Origin: Sipunculus nudus
Taxonomy: Eukaryota; Annelida; Sipuncula; Golfingiida; Sipunculidae
Direction: 5' to 3'
Assembly: GCA_026874595.1 (NCBI GenBank)
Contig: CM049309.1
Coordinates: 45,536,079 to 45,600,078 of the forward strand
Length of the DNA stretch: 64,000 nt
The notes under the pieces are model-generated. The model was given only the letters and a program-made list of their open reading frames with translations. It was not told where the DNA came from and did not search any database. The translations under genes and the position numbers were made by a program. Numbering within the stretch: position 1 is the first letter of the stretch; the number at the start of each line of letters is the position of its first letter. Of the stretch, positions 44,230 to 58,110 are shown piece by piece.

Positions 44230-45750
44230 GATGACAGAAAGAAAATAGCAACCTAATGATTCGTCGATCCTTATATGTATCGAGCATATCCTGTATGTCC
44301 GCTTGCCATTACACTTTCCATTTCGGAGGACAGTCCTTTGGATTTTGTATTTCCAAGTCCCATTAGCAGACAGTCATATAATGGCCAGCTATAATGTTAA
44401 GAGTCGATAAATCGGAGAACTGATTTAACATTATGTTATACATGTCCGAAGATGAGACTCCAGTTGTATCGCAGCACTAAAAGCTGCCGATCAATTCAAA
44501 CTAACACTAATTATAAAACGTATGTATAAATGGAAGAAGAAGGCTACGGCCGAATTGCAGACACTTTTTTATCGTTTGCTTTAGTCCATTTTCATATGGG
44601 TTTCCACTTCGTTTCATCACCTCTCTAATGTTTCTGACATCGTTAAAGTGGTAAACCAGGAAGGGGTGAGGTTTTTCACGGTCGAACCCTATAAGCACCG
44701 AAGAGATGAGCGTTCTATGGACAATTTGGAAGCCTGTAGCCAACAAGAGGTATCACACAAAAACGATTGTGTCTTTGGTGGGATCCTCGGTGTTATTACC
44801 CAGAAATGGCGATGATTACACACCTAGCACCCGTAGATGCAGTAGACACCGGGTCAGGATGACACCGGGATTTTAAAGAAATTACAAAAAAAACGAGTGC
44901 TACCGCCCTGTCTCATAGTCCCAACCCGAAATGGAACTCTGCTGATGTACACGCTTAGGTTAAGAATTAGATATGGCAGTTTTATAAAATAAAGGTTGCG
45001 GTCACCTCCATATATTTCAAAAGATAATAAGAACAAAAGAAGAAGATATAATCGATCAACCGACACGATGCTATGTTTGTTATCAACTCCCACAGACCAA
45101 ACCATCTTCACAACAGCCCTGGAAGGACTTGCGGTTCTATGGTTTCGCAATTACAGTCGTGACAGTTCGCATTTCAACCACTGAATTTTGAGCCGCCTGT
45201 TGTTTTGAGAAGTAGGTAGACGACAAACCGCTATCCAGATAGTGAATTATTTAATCCCCAAAATGGTATTTTGCAACTTAACATGAAATTCATGTATACA
45301 TACTGTGATGCTGATGCGTCAAACAAATCATAGTTCCATGAGACAAAAGTTTTATTTGATATATACGCATATATAAACGATCACCGGGGCTTTCGTGAGT
45401 GTTCGATTGAGTTAAACAAACAAATACGTACTCCAGGGACTACCTCCAGGTCCCTTATTATACGTCTAGTAACTATACTTGTGATTACACATCTTATATA
45501 ATTATACAAGGAATGATTCTTGGATATGATAACTCTGACAACTGAATGAGTTTGACAGCAGTTTTGATGAGATCACGCAAGCATCTATAGGGGAGACTGA
45601 CCAGTAGTTGTTGATTAGGCATCAGGCCGTCCAGGTGGAATTACTATTGTGACAGTAGAGGCCTTGTACATTTGCTGAGGGCGGTAACCCTAGGGGTTAT
45701 CGACCGACTCTGATTACACTGTCAGTCACATCGACTTACACCACGTCTGG
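44230..45750. other. Non-coding stretch, nothing recognised
   Basis: The frames at 44507, 44854 and 44996 have no domain features. No repeat ends were found. Confidence 0.5.
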
Positions 45751-45754
45751 TTGT

Positions 45755-45866
<112 letters not shown>

Positions 45867-46733
45867 GACAGATACAACATGCCAGATACCAGAACGTTCT
45901 CTAAATAATATAAAATAAGACTAAAATCAATATGTGCAGGATATATTTATGTCCAGATCTAGATAACAAATCTTAATGCTATCGTATATTGCTATTATAT
46001 GTAATTATAAATCATGCCTTAATATTCAACATTTGAAATTTGCCTGTATTATAATTGCCAGTGGTTGCATTCTACTTTTGTCGTGACAAATTAAAAATGA
46101 CCAAGCGTCGGATACGTACATTTTTTGTCTTTAACTATTGAGAACGATGCCAAGCGTGTCCTAAGGGGAGGGGGGGTTCTAAAAGTTTCATTTAAATATA
46201 TTTTTCATAATACCGATAATCAAATTATTTTTCTAAGGCGCTATCGCAACGCCATCTGTCGACAAATACGATTATGTATCAAGGCAGTTAGTAGTATACT
46301 ACTCTGAATCAAGGTATAAAGCCCCCCGCTCCCATTTTCCGACCAGTATAAGACGCCGCCGTTTTGTTCTGCCGCAAGCATTGCAAGGAGAGGACAAACA
46401 GTTCTAGATGAGGTTTCCCAATTTGTCGACAGTTACACAACCTTTTTAGATGCACGTTTGGGCTTAAGACAATGTGTGCTCACAATGAATGAAACGGGCC
46501 CTTATCGCCTGGCATTTTATGAGACTCATACAGTAAGACATTACAAAATGTTCAGTTATTTCTAGTGTACAGTAAAAGTAATTTGATTCAATAAATAAAT
46601 TAAATTCATTCTATTAATACATGTAGTTGATATTCAGGGTTTGAAATAATCTTTTTGTCTTATCTGTTATCTTTTGTCTTCTCTTGCATGTTATTTGTAT
46701 GGCCTGTGGAACATGTTCACCTGTCACGGTTTA

Positions 46734-46764
46734 TAGCTCAGCTGACTGTAAGTCATCTGAGCTA
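46734..46764. other. 31-nt near-perfect hairpin at the edge of the 338-bp array
   Basis: TAGCTCAG-C-TGACT-GTA-AGTCA-T-CTGAGCTA: two perfect stems (8 and 5 bp) separated by one C/T mismatch, with a 3-nt loop. It sits just before the repeat array and is followed by GTCCGTCGTCCGTCTGTCCG. It could be a terminal hairpin of a tandem-repeat-bearing element; that role is inference. Confidence 0.75.
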
Positions 46765-46789
46765 TAGTGATCACTCTTTGTCCGTCGTC

Positions 46790-49150
46790 CGTCTGTCCGT
46801 TAACTAGGCACAAATCGTAACCGCTGGACCTAGAATGTTATAACTTAACATTCTGAGAGGTCCATGAAAAATTTCCTTGGAAACTAGAAATTAGGTCTTT
46901 GTCACCCATATCCTTTGAGCTATGGGGCCCTAAAGTACCCCCAGAATAGTAAAAAATTTCATACAAAAACTTCAATACTCATTAACTACATCACTCATGG
47001 TCATGATTTTTGGCATACATATTGATCATGAGATGTTTCATTAGTTTCTGCAGAATGGTGGCGCCACCTGTATTTTTCGTTTTTTTACTAATTTTTTTCT
47101 CTATTTTTGAGACCTTTAAAAGTATGAACACCTGTTAACAGGGCAATAATCGTAACAACTGGACCTAGAATCTTCATTCTTGACACATTGAGAGACCTAT
47201 AAAAAGTCTTCATGGAAACCTGAAATAAGGTCTCTGTTACTCATATCCTTTGAGCTATAGGGCCCCAAAGTACCCCCCCAGAATAGTCAAAAATGTCATA
47301 CAAAAAACTTCAATATCTCATTAACTACATCACTGATGGTCATGATTTTTGGCATACATATTGATCATGATATGTTTCATCAATTTCTGTAGAATGGTGG
47401 CGCTTACTGTATTTCTCGATTTTTTAACGAATTGGTTTCTCTATTTTTCAGACCTTTAAAAATGTGAACATCTGTTAACAGGGCAGAAATCGTAATGACT
47501 GGACCTAGAATCTCCATTCTTGACACATTGAGAGACCTATAAAAAGTCTTCATGGAAACCTGAAATAAGGTCTCTGTTACTCATATCCTTTGAGCTGTGG
47601 GGCTCTTAATTACTCCCCAGAATAATGGCAAATTTGATTAAAAAAAATTCATCTCAATAACTACAACACTGATGGTCATGATTTTTGGCATACATATTGA
47701 TCATGAGGTGTTCCATCAGTTCCTGCAGACTGGTGGCGCCATCTCTAATTTTTCAAATTTTTACCATTTTTTTCTCAATTTTTGAGACCTTTAAGGATGT
47801 AGTTATCTGTCAACAGGGTACAAATCGTATCGACTGGACCTAGAATCTTCATTCTTGACACACAGGGACACCCATGAAAAGTCTGCATGGAAACCTGAAA
47901 TTAGGTCTCTGTTACCCATATCCTTTGAGTATGGCACTCCAAAGTACAGCTCAAAATAATGGAAAATTTGATACAAAAGCCGAAGTATCTGAACAACTAA
48001 TGCAGAGATCACCATAATTGTTTGCATGGATATTGATCATGTTGCGTTACATCAGTTTCAGCAGACTGGTGGCACCACCTATATTTATTCGGATTTTTCT
48101 ACGAATTTTTTTTTCTATTTTTGAGACCTTTAAAGATATGAATATCTGTTAACAGGCCACAAATCATAACAACTGGACCTAGAATCTTCATTCTTGACAC
48201 ACAGGGAGACCCATGAAAAGTCTCCATGGAAACCTGAAATTACGTCTCTGTTACCCATATCCTTAAGGCTGTATGGCTCCAAAATACCCCCAAGAATAAT
48301 GAAAAATTTGATACAAAAACTGCAGTATCTAAATAATTGCAACACTGATGGTCATGATTTTTGGCATACATATTGATCATGAGGTGTTCCATCAGTTTAT
48401 GCAGACTGGTGGCGCCACCTCTATTTTTTCAAATTTTTACGAATTTTTTTTCTCTATTTTTGAGACCTTTAAAGATGTGGTTATCTGTCAACAGGGTACA
48501 AATCGTATTAACTGGATCTAGAATCTTCATTCTTGCCATGCAAGGAGGCCCATGAAAGTGTCTTTGGAAACCTGAAATTAGGTCTCTGTTTCCTGTATCC
48601 TTCAAGCTATAGGACTCCGAAGTATCCCTCAATATAATGGAAAAATTTGATTCAAAAGCTGAAGTATCTGAACAACTTATGCAGAGATCACCATGATTCT
48701 TTGGATGGATATTGATTATGGAGTGTTTCATCGGTTTCTGCAGATTGGTGCCACCTATATTTTATTCAATTTTTCGATTTTTTCTCTATTTTTGATACCT
48801 TTAAGGATGCTGTCATCTGTTAACGTGACACAAATTGTAACAACTGGACCTAGAATTTTCATTCTTGTCATGCAAGGAGGCCCATGAAAAGAGTCTGTGG
48901 AAACCTGAAATTAGGTCTCTGTTACCCATATCCTTCAAGCTATAGGACTCCGAAGTATCACTGAGAATAATGGAAAATTTGATACAAAAGCTGAAGTGTC
49001 TGAACAACTAATGTAGAGATCACCATGATTCTTTGCATGGGTATTGACCATTAAGTGTTTTTATTAGTTTTTGCAGACTTGTGGAGCCACCTGCATTTTT
49101 TTTTAAAGTTTACGCATTTTTTCTCTATTTTTGAGATATATAAATACAGA
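46790..49150 (+). repeat. ~338-bp tandem array, about seven units
   Basis: The landmark TGGTGGCGCCACC (with variants) recurs near 47054, 47395, 47733, 48067, 48407, 48742 and 49082, spaced 334-341 bases. Each unit also has ACTGGACCTAGAATCTTCAT, GAAACCTGAAATTAGGTCTC, a pyrimidine-rich ATTTTTTTCTCTATTTTTGAGA block, and TGGTCATGATTTTTGGCATA. Divergence among units shows an old array. Repeated minus frames (48027-47803, 48345-48130, 48731-48429, 49007-48813) are the same satellite frame in successive units, not genes. Confidence 0.93.
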
Positions 49151-49299
49151 CACAATCTTGCCCTGTTGGTAAATCTGTTTGATGCTTCAGTTGAATAAGT
49201 ATATACTACCATTCAGATGATAACATTTCCTTTTGCGAATCTCTTCCCATTCATCTGAGCGTCATGAACCATGGGTCACTTGTTTTTGTGTGTTATCTA

Positions 49300-50470
49300 T
49301 CACTATCAAAATAGGTAAGCAAGTCTTCGTCATAAAAAAGAGGTATCCTTCGTATTTTGATTGAAACTAGGTCTTCAAGTGCAAAATAGTGAACTGGTAG
49401 GATTAGTAAATGAACAAGACAATTGTTTCTTCCATAAATATGCTTCTGCTGAAACAGTTAAAAAAATTTAGAAACCGGTACGATTGTTAATGTATATGGA
49501 CTCCTGAAGATAGATCTACAACGAATGATAAGCCCAACGTGTCCTTTTCTTATCTGGACAAAGATATGTCTGCCAGGATCAGCTGGTAATCAGGTTCCTC
49601 AAAATATTTCTTAATTAATTATTTTTTACGCAATTGCATCTCAGTGCCATCTTGGTTCCTTTTTTAGAAAACACATAACATTTGAGTAAAGCCTAATACG
49701 TACTTACGCGCGCGTCACGCGTCAAGCGTTATATCTTAAGAGAAATTCGCTCCATTTCTATTTATCTTAAGCAAAACAGACTAAATCGTGCGTCACTCCT
49801 GAAGCGATTTTTGACGCGTGACAGGCGCCTGCCGAATGAGAATTCCTGATAATGACAAAACTTTAGAGAGATTTTCTCCCAAGAACTTGCATTCAAGAAT
49901 AAAATGCAGATTAAACGTTTATCTTAATTAATATTACTTAAATTATTGATGTGTTTCTGGGTAGAAAAAGTGCAACACTAACACAAATACATAAATATCG
50001 TAAAGAATAGTGCTTGAGTTCCGTCATATTAAGAAAATGTTTAGTCACAAAAAGATACATATTTGTATAAAATTAAACCAATACTGATTATAAGGATACT
50101 CTTTTTTTACAAAGATAAAAAAAAAATAAAATAGGTGCTTGTTTGATATAGTCCAATATGACGCGTCATGCGCGTTGTAGCCGCGTGTTTTGGATTCGTG
50201 GCGAGCCGCATATTCTTTTACGTTTGAGTGGATTGCCAATGAGAATGTGACGTTTCACTATGTTGAGCTGAAATATGATTAAGAGAAGCAAAAGAGGTAG
50301 TAACCGTTAATAATAATCGAGTTCAAAGGTACCGCATTCGGCTAAGGATTCTGGAGGTAAACAGCTATGGATATATAGCCACGACAACATGACATTCAGG
50401 CTTTTTAAAATAAACTGATATCGCCAGCGTCTTCAATAAATTAAAAATCGACGTTTTGGTGGCAGTCTGC
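49300..50470. other. Non-coding stretch, nothing recognised
   Basis: No exon, RNA gene or element end was recognised. CG-rich words (GCGCGCGTCACGCGTCAAGCG, split variants) occur near 49,708 and 50,160. Confidence 0.5.
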
Positions 50471-50476
50471 CGCAAC

Positions 50477-50478
<2 letters not shown>

Positions 50479-50552
<74 letters not shown>
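50479..50552. repeat. (TA)n microsatellite
   Basis: About 35 TA units with two AAT interruptions. Confidence 0.95.
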
Positions 50553-50555
<3 letters not shown>

Positions 50556-51076
50556 CTGTTTATGACTCATCTATAAGACGCTGTGAAGGAACTATCTCTC
50601 TGCCCTTTTAATCAGCGCCGCCATGCAGTGTCTATTACGGGATCATACGTTACCGTACTGGTACTGCACTCTGTGTAATAATATTTTGTAATTTGTCAGG
50701 TGTGCTTCATGTACTGACATTATTGATCTATAATGGGCTCGTCTGGGTAAACACCATGACAAGTACTCATCAAAGAAAAATCAGTAATGAGGATCATACA
50801 GACTATACTAGCACGATACTTTTTATACATACACGCTGTCTTTAGAAGAGAGAATAATCGACAGAACATGATTATAGATGCATTATATTTTTACATCATA
50901 TTTGAGAAAATTTAAACCAGCTTCTCCTTAATTCTATTCCAAGATTATGGCTCGCAAAAACCGCACTAAGAAGACATAAAGCTCGCCCCGCATAAACCAC
51001 ACTTCATCGCCCAGCCGGTCCATGAAAACAATTATAACATCAGCTCGCGGTGTCCCGCAGAGGGTTTCATATATAT

Positions 51077-51109
<33 letters not shown>

Positions 51110-51179
51110 AATTCATTATTATATATAATTAATTATTCATTAAATTTAATTTCCATGGATGGTACAAATAATTATTATA

Positions 51180-51310
51180 AGTTATCTAGGCACTCTCCAT
51201 GGCTAAGATGATGGGGTTCGGTAGTCTGTAGGGGTGGAGGAACCCGGAGAAAAACCACCGGCCTCGGACGGGCTGCTACATCCCACTCTCATAGCCACTC
51301 CGGGGATCGG
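51180..51310 (+). repeat. Interspersed 'GGTGGAGGAACCCGG' motif repeat, copy 2
   Basis: GGCACTCTCCATGGCTAAGA, AGTCTGTAGGGGTGGAGG and AACCCGGAGAAAAACCACC match the reverse complement of 16165-16250. Confidence 0.65.
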
Positions 51311-52280
51311 AAATATATACAATATGAGGGAGAGAGAGAAAGAGAAAGCAAACAAGACAGATAGAGACGTTTATTAACATAAATAATGATGTTATTTGAG
51401 CAATCTTCAAATTATGTCAAATAAAGATTTTTTCTTTGATAGTTCCTTTCGTTTCAAAGAATGATGATAAATACAAATATAGCTCACCTGTCAGCTTGTG
51501 GCCTTCTTTCCGTGTTACCTGTAGCTTTAATTGTTTTACCGACGCACTGCAGTGACGTTTCAGTTACGTGTCATCATTATACCTGATATCAGGAGTTTCG
51601 GTTTGTGTAGTATTCCAAGCTCTTTATTCACTGGGCCTCAACTGTCCTGCTTCTAGTGTGGTACGGTTCTGATATTTATTTTCATGTTCTCAACCGCTGT
51701 TTCGTATCCCGCGGACTGCTGGGCTGATCCAATTGTACTACGAACATGCCATTATCAGAGGACAACATAATTACATATCATGCCGCCAGTCTGTGTGCCG
51801 GGGCCCAACACCGTCAGCGGTGCTCTGACTAAACCTTTGAAGAGGGGCAAGCGAGCCCGCCAACACGATACCGTACAGAATCAGTTGGGCGGCTGGTTAA
51901 AGTTACATGTATATAATTATGCTATTTTATTCGCCTCAGTACAACGAATATAAAAACTGACCTACCACGTGATAACGTACACTTAACCCCATGATTCTGC
52001 AAGAAGTATATTGATTGATCCATGCTTTGTAAGCCTTCTATGGTTTAAACTATTGTATATTGTTCTTATATAAGCATTCCCTTACAAACTAAAACCCATA
52101 TCTGTTCGCAGTTGTGTTACCGAATATGTAAACTTCTTGGATTCAAATGATTCAGACACAGAGTGCCAACCACGACATGAGAATGTCAGAGAGCTGTCAG
52201 TGTTGCAAAAGACGGGTCCACTAGTAACAACCCCTAATATGGGAAACTATTAGTCAATAGGTCAGACGATGCACACCCTG

Positions 52281-52283
<3 letters not shown>

Positions 52284-52335
<52 letters not shown>
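52284..52335. repeat. (TA)n microsatellite
   Basis: About 25 TA units. Confidence 0.95.
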
Positions 52336-52340
<5 letters not shown>

Positions 52341-53139
52341 GATGGTATATAAGTTTGCAGAACGAATCCAATAGTGCTCTATTAGTGGGATGCTAAGAAC
52401 TGTTACATTATGATTATTTACGAAAATGTTCAGTTACACATTAACACGTGTTTTCATGCATTTGCAATCTTCAGATGTGATCTGTCACGGTTGATGCAGT
52501 TATGTAATTATGCGTTGACGCACTCAGCCATAATCAGGTGGAAATGTACGGGGATATAGATTAGGCCTGCATTTCGAAATGATTTCAGATCTTTTGTTCA
52601 ACCTTTGTGACTTCGGGAATGTCATTTTTTTAACCTTTTCTACGAGCCAGAGATTACACGTGCCATTGTGAAGCTTTCTCGGGGGTGCGCTTTTAAGAAC
52701 CCGCCAGCTGATTGAATACGGGTGTTTTGATCCTTCTGTAGCCAAATGTACCTTGAGAGCTCGGAATCTTTTTCATATTTAAGGTGATTAAACGATTTTT
52801 TTTTTGTGGTTTCTGTACCGGGATTTGAAATCGGTACAGAATATATAGATATCTATATATAGAGAAACCGACAGACAGACAGAAAGACAGATGGAAATAA
52901 TTATATATATATATACAGTCGGTCCCGTATAATTGAATATTGATTATATTCATTTAAGCGGACTATTCCAATAAACGGGGTGTTAATCTCCAAGGTCGTA
53001 GTGGTCACTATAATACAATGAATTCCTATCGGATGCCTTGTGTGTGTTTACCGTAAAATTTAAGGGGTTCTGAATTATCTGTTTTGGAATTTTTCATTTA
53101 ATGATGTTTCAATTCATTAGTTTATATATTTTATTTATT

Positions 53140-53540
53140 TATAATGTGCACCCCTTCTACGGAACAAACACTGTATATTCACCTGTTTGCAATTATAATT
53201 GATAAAAAAATCTTACTGCCAATGGCTGACAGCTTACCGATCACGGGAATATATCAAATGTTGACAAAGGTTTAATTCCTCAAGGATTTTGATTTATCAT
53301 AAAACATTTTTTTTGTTTCAACTAAAGAAATACAGAATAATTTTGCATTCACCTGTTCGTGTATCTTATCTATATAAGGCGATGCTGCAAAATGGCTGAC
53401 AGCTCAACGATCACGTGAATGTGTCAAAGGTCACGAGTCTAGCAAGATTCCTAAAAGATTTTGATTTTTATAACATGTATTGTCTTTTTTTAACTTGAAA
53501 AAATACTTTCTGCACGTTTACCTGTTCGTGTGTGGTCTTA
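53140..53540 (+). repeat. ~170-bp direct repeat, two to three copies
   Basis: AATGGCTGACAGCT occurs at 53221 and 53391. Around it recur CACCTGTTYG, GATCACGTGAAT/GGGAAT and AAGGATTTTGATTT-like blocks. A third partial unit ends near 53540. Confidence 0.75.
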
Positions 53541-54349
53541 AAAAACGACGTTTCTGGAAAACGTCATCCTTCCGCCAGAGATTGTTCTACTCAAACCATT
53601 GTGAGTACGATCCTACGCAGTGTGCATGACTAGCTTTATACCAATAACGTGAATATGTCATTAGGTGAGAGGCCACATGAGGTCAGCATGACCCCCTACG
53701 CCCCCCCCCCCCTGGCTACGCCCCTGCTGTGTAAGAGGGATTAAATTTGTCTTCATAATTAATCAACTTTGCTACGTTCTCCGTCAGACCAGTATTTGTC
53801 TCATTTCGTCAAGTTTCCTTCTCTAATGAATTTAAAGAATGATTATGTTGTTTTCATATTTATTTTTTCAGGGGATAAATCAAATATTCGAGGCAAATGT
53901 TTGCGTGTCAATCTTTGGAACAGCAATCAAATAATAAATTTAAAGGAGAAATGTTTCATTTTCCATGGTCGGAGCAGTTTTTATGTAATTATATATGTAA
54001 TAGCAAGAGTAACATGCATGTATGAAAAATGGGGTAGGTTGGTGGGTTTTATGTGATTGAGCTCAATAGACCAATATATCATAATTAAAATTATTTTTTT
54101 AAAAGATTAATCCAGAACATGTATTAATTTTAGTGCGTATTCAATCAAATGAACATTTCTCTTACTTGTACGTAATTATCACGACATATGTTTCTTATAC
54201 CGTCATTTACAATTTCACAGATTAATTTTTTTTAACCCGAACTATATAACTGGTAAAGAATGAGGAATATGTCTAATGCTACCGCCATTTATAAATCTAA
54301 AAACTAAAATGAAAATTAATATGAATTAATATTTAAATTTAAAAAATCC

Positions 54350-54585
54350 TATCCCGATTTTCCCGATGTCCCCCGATATCTTCTCCAGTTTTCCGTTGTC
54401 ATTCGGATTTTTCCGGATGTCACCCCGATGTGTCTTGATGTCACCCCGATGTGCACCGGTGTCATCCCAATTCTAAAAATGTTGTAACGATCTTCTCCAT
54501 TTCCCGATGTCACCCTGATGTGTGCCGATGTGTCCCCAGTGTTACCTCGAAATCAATCCGACATTGGGACTCATCGGGGACGTTA
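54350..54585 (+). repeat. Degenerate 'CCCGATGTCA' short tandem repeat
   Basis: About 15 variants of CCGATGT / GATGTCACC / CCGATTTT lie within 235 bases, with irregular 9-20-base spacing. Non-coding; origin unknown. Confidence 0.7.
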
Positions 54586-55075
54586 CCAGCGATGATTAAG
54601 TCTTGTCTTAATCTCCGAGGCGGAGGTAATTTTAGTTGAAGCTATAGTGTATTGTAGGATGAAAATCACAATAAGTATTGGCTTATCTAAGCCCTGGAGA
54701 TTAAATCCTTTGAATTTGATGTAATAATCTACAAAGCTTTCACATTGTATTGATATTTCCATTTTCTTGGAGATGCGAACCCCTGGATCTCGGTTTTGGT
54801 TTCTCATCCGGGAACGTCGAATGTAATGTCCTATGGTATTAGCTTAAGTGAAATGGAAAGCAATAACTGTGTTTGCAGTGTTTTTTGTATATTTTCATGT
54901 TATACATGTTATCAGAATGGACAAAATTAATGGATGTACCATTTGCGCATGTCTTTTTTCAGTTTAATTTGTAGCATCAAGCAAGCTCTAAAGATACTTT
55001 CTTACATCTTTCTTTCAAAGTATTTCGACCGTCAAAGACGCTTATAGACGCTTATCCCCGTGTTCCTGCAATCCT

Positions 55076-55078
<3 letters not shown>

Positions 55079-55160
<82 letters not shown>
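55079..55160. repeat. (TA)n microsatellite, left of a MITE
   Basis: About 40 TA units with one AAT break, directly adjacent to the element at 55161. Confidence 0.95.
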
Positions 55161-55166
<6 letters not shown>

Positions 55167-55331
55167 GGAGCCCCACAATTACGACCACCTTGGGTAATGA
55201 CCAAAGTAATTTTAGGGTGGTTGTATTCGTGAAAGTGTAAGTTACGTGACTCGTATATTCGGGACCAAGAAAAGTGGTCGTAATTGTGGGGGTGGTCGCA
55301 GTTTCGGGGTGGTCGCAAGGCGGGGTTCCAC

Positions 55332-55334
<3 letters not shown>
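55161..55334. mobile_element. TACAGTGGAAC-type MITE, copy 2 (174 bp), inside a (TA) array
   Basis: Left AAGTGGAGCCCCACAATTAC; right in reverse complement AGTGGAACCCCGCCTTGCG. Facing CGACCACC / GGTGGTCG blocks lie inside. (TA) arrays on both sides (55079-55160 and 55336-55377) fit insertion at a TA target. Confidence 0.85.

Positions 55335-55335
<1 letters not shown>

Positions 55336-55377
<42 letters not shown>
55336..55377. repeat. (TA)n microsatellite, right of a MITE
   Basis: About 20 TA units. Confidence 0.95.
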
Positions 55378-55378
<1 letters not shown>

Positions 55379-55379
55379 C

Positions 55380-58090
55380 TTGTAAATTGCGTTACTTTTT
55401 TGTCATTGAAAAGGGAGTGAAGGCATAGGTGAAGTATCATGTTAATTAATTGGCCGAAAATTATCACATGAACTGTTAATTCAATTTTATTCAAATTTAT
55501 TCATTTTCTAAATTACTTATTTTAATATCTATATTAAATTAATTAAATTATATTATTTAAAAGTAAGAACTTAAGTAATGCAATTGCAGAACAGTTCTAT
55601 ATTCTTAAAGATAGGTCTGTGGGCTGTTGGTTACACTGTATATTAAATATGGACAGATGTAAAAACACTATAAGTAACGAGGCTAACAATTGCCATCAAG
55701 TACTAAACTGATAATATAGAGAGTTTATGAGGTTCTGTCGAGTTTTACACTTTGCCTTCATACACCGATTGGTATTGGACCTTCAACGGACTTTTAGCTC
55801 AAAAGCCATAAGCCTTCCGGCAGAAGTCACACAAAAAGTGTATTTTTTAATATTTCACCCGAAATGATGAAAAAAGGGATTGTGGGGAAATAAGGTTTTG
55901 ACACTCTTTTATCGAAACACTACTCGTCGGTTCAGGTGGCCATGCACGTTTGTGCGATATTTGGGGAAATAATGAAATTGACACAACATATTTATAAAGT
56001 GCGTGCAATATTTGTAATTGACAGAAAAACTAACTCAGCACGTTTATTATATGTGCCAGTGACATTCATAAAACAATAATAAAAGGTTATATGTTCCTTT
56101 ATAAAAAAAGTCATCAGCTAACTATGATAACTATATAGATGAAGTCGACCACCAGCAGCCATCAAGATAATCTCTTACCGTGTGATTTTTTATCGTTCGA
56201 ATCATGAATTCGTTGATTACCTTGGCCCATTGAAAAAACACGAAAATAAAATTCGAACAAAATATTTCTAAATACACAGTAATGTTTTACCTGTTCTTTT
56301 ATATACGTAATGGTTTGTTAGAGGTGACTTTGTGAAAGCACACGATATCAGCTACACATGCAGACCCCAGATACAGGACCGCGGTTTGAGAACCATATTT
56401 TGGTATTACATATGACCAATTTTTATCCATGGCGTTTTCCCTTCAAAACAATGATATTGTCAAGATACTGTATATGATTTTGAGATATATAATGCAAGTA
56501 TTAATGTCTTGCCAGCTTGGTTACACGACTGAGAAAGGTATCATTAGTAAAAATGTAAAGGCCATGGGTGTCTCTATTTAAAAAATGGTAAACAAGGTCC
56601 CTCAGGTCAAATTTTTGTTAAATTCCTGTGAGACGCTTTTGGCTTTCCACTAGACAGAGTTTCCATAGCAACAAACGAACAGGTATAAAATTCCAGGCAC
56701 CATAAGCGTTAAGACACCCTGTCTAAATATAATTCATTATCGGTTGATTCAGGGCATAATTTATGTAATGGTCATCTTTATGCATGCAGCCATCACGATC
56801 TGCACACGTGTCTGCCTATTTTAAAATGCAGAATAACAATATGCAAGTAATAGTGATAACTAAATAATTAAATGTTAGGATTATAGTATTAATAATAAAC
56901 AATAACTTTATTATCATAACCACCATCATTATGCTCGTTAGTATATAATCATAAAAATTATTGTGATAATCAAGAAAAAAAATACTTATCATAACAAAAA
57001 AAAGTTAGATGGACCTCATAGTTCAAGTGCAAGATTAATTGTACAAATAATGCCCTGTCTGAACTGTGAAACAGAAATTCCATCCAAGTGAACCTCATCT
57101 TGAATTGGGTCCAAATAAAGGTTAGGTAAACCTTATAGTGGTGGTGTTATTTGCAGGGAGCATTGCATCCTGAACAGAGACTTGGTCCTGATGCGATTGC
57201 ATGGTGGAAATTGTGACGTCACAGGCAAAATTTAGAAATGACTTAAATCAAGCAACACATGTTGTTTTTATTCTTCCCAGGATGATTGGGACTGAGAGTG
57301 ATCAGAAATACGAAGCTTTCGATAAGATCTAGAATTTTTTAGTGAAAGGGGTTTTCGATTTGGGTGACGTCACTGCTGAGTTGACAGTGCTCATAGATGT
57401 GCCAATAGCTTTTGAACAAATACAACAACCTTATGCTTTTTTTGGTGGAACATACATAGAGAAATGTTTTTCCCTCCAGGAAAGGGGTTAAGACAACAAA
57501 ATTTACATTATATTTTTTTCATAAGCAAGTGTGTTATATGATAATATGAGCTTTGGAATACGTTTGCTTGACCTGTAGACAGCTGAAATTAAAATATTTA
57601 CTTATATTATTTAAATTATTTATAGTGCGAGGATGTACTTCGAACATGTATATATATTAATTGTATCCGCCAAATTTCACAAATACTTTATTTTAGAAAA
57701 CGTGAGATGAGGAGAAATGACTTTTCCTGGCGTAGCCCATAGATTTATTTAACCGTGCGTGTATATAAGTTGATAGGGCTGGGTCTAAATATTCATACAC
57801 CTTACTTAAACTGGTTAGAAGTAGATTGATTGAAGCAGATTAATATTAATTAAGACTAATCAATGATCTCATTATAAACCTTTTACTTAAGGGCAGCACA
57901 AATACTCCTATCCTGCCCTCGGACATCAATGAAGGGTAAGATCGAGTTACTCAGTCAGGGAAGTACTCGAGTAGTTCTCTCAACACGTACCTGAGTAAAC
58001 TGGCATGACCTGTACAGAGTTGATCCTCATGTATATAACCGAGAATTAAAAAAAACTTTTCTTTTGCAGTCCTTCCCCTGGATTATGCCG
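55380..58090. other. Non-coding stretch, nothing recognised
   Basis: AT-rich, with no frames above 60 codons on either strand and no element ends found. TGACGTCA-like words occur at 57214 and 57364. Confidence 0.55.
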
Positions 58091-58110
58091 AGTGTCGTCA
58101 ATATATCTTC

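Noticed and set aside
47803-49007. Series of 64-100-codon minus frames with the shared peptide K-D-M-G-N-R-D-L-I-S-G-F
   Set aside because: They recur because each is the same frame of the 338-bp satellite unit; stops fall in every unit and spacing equals the repeat period.
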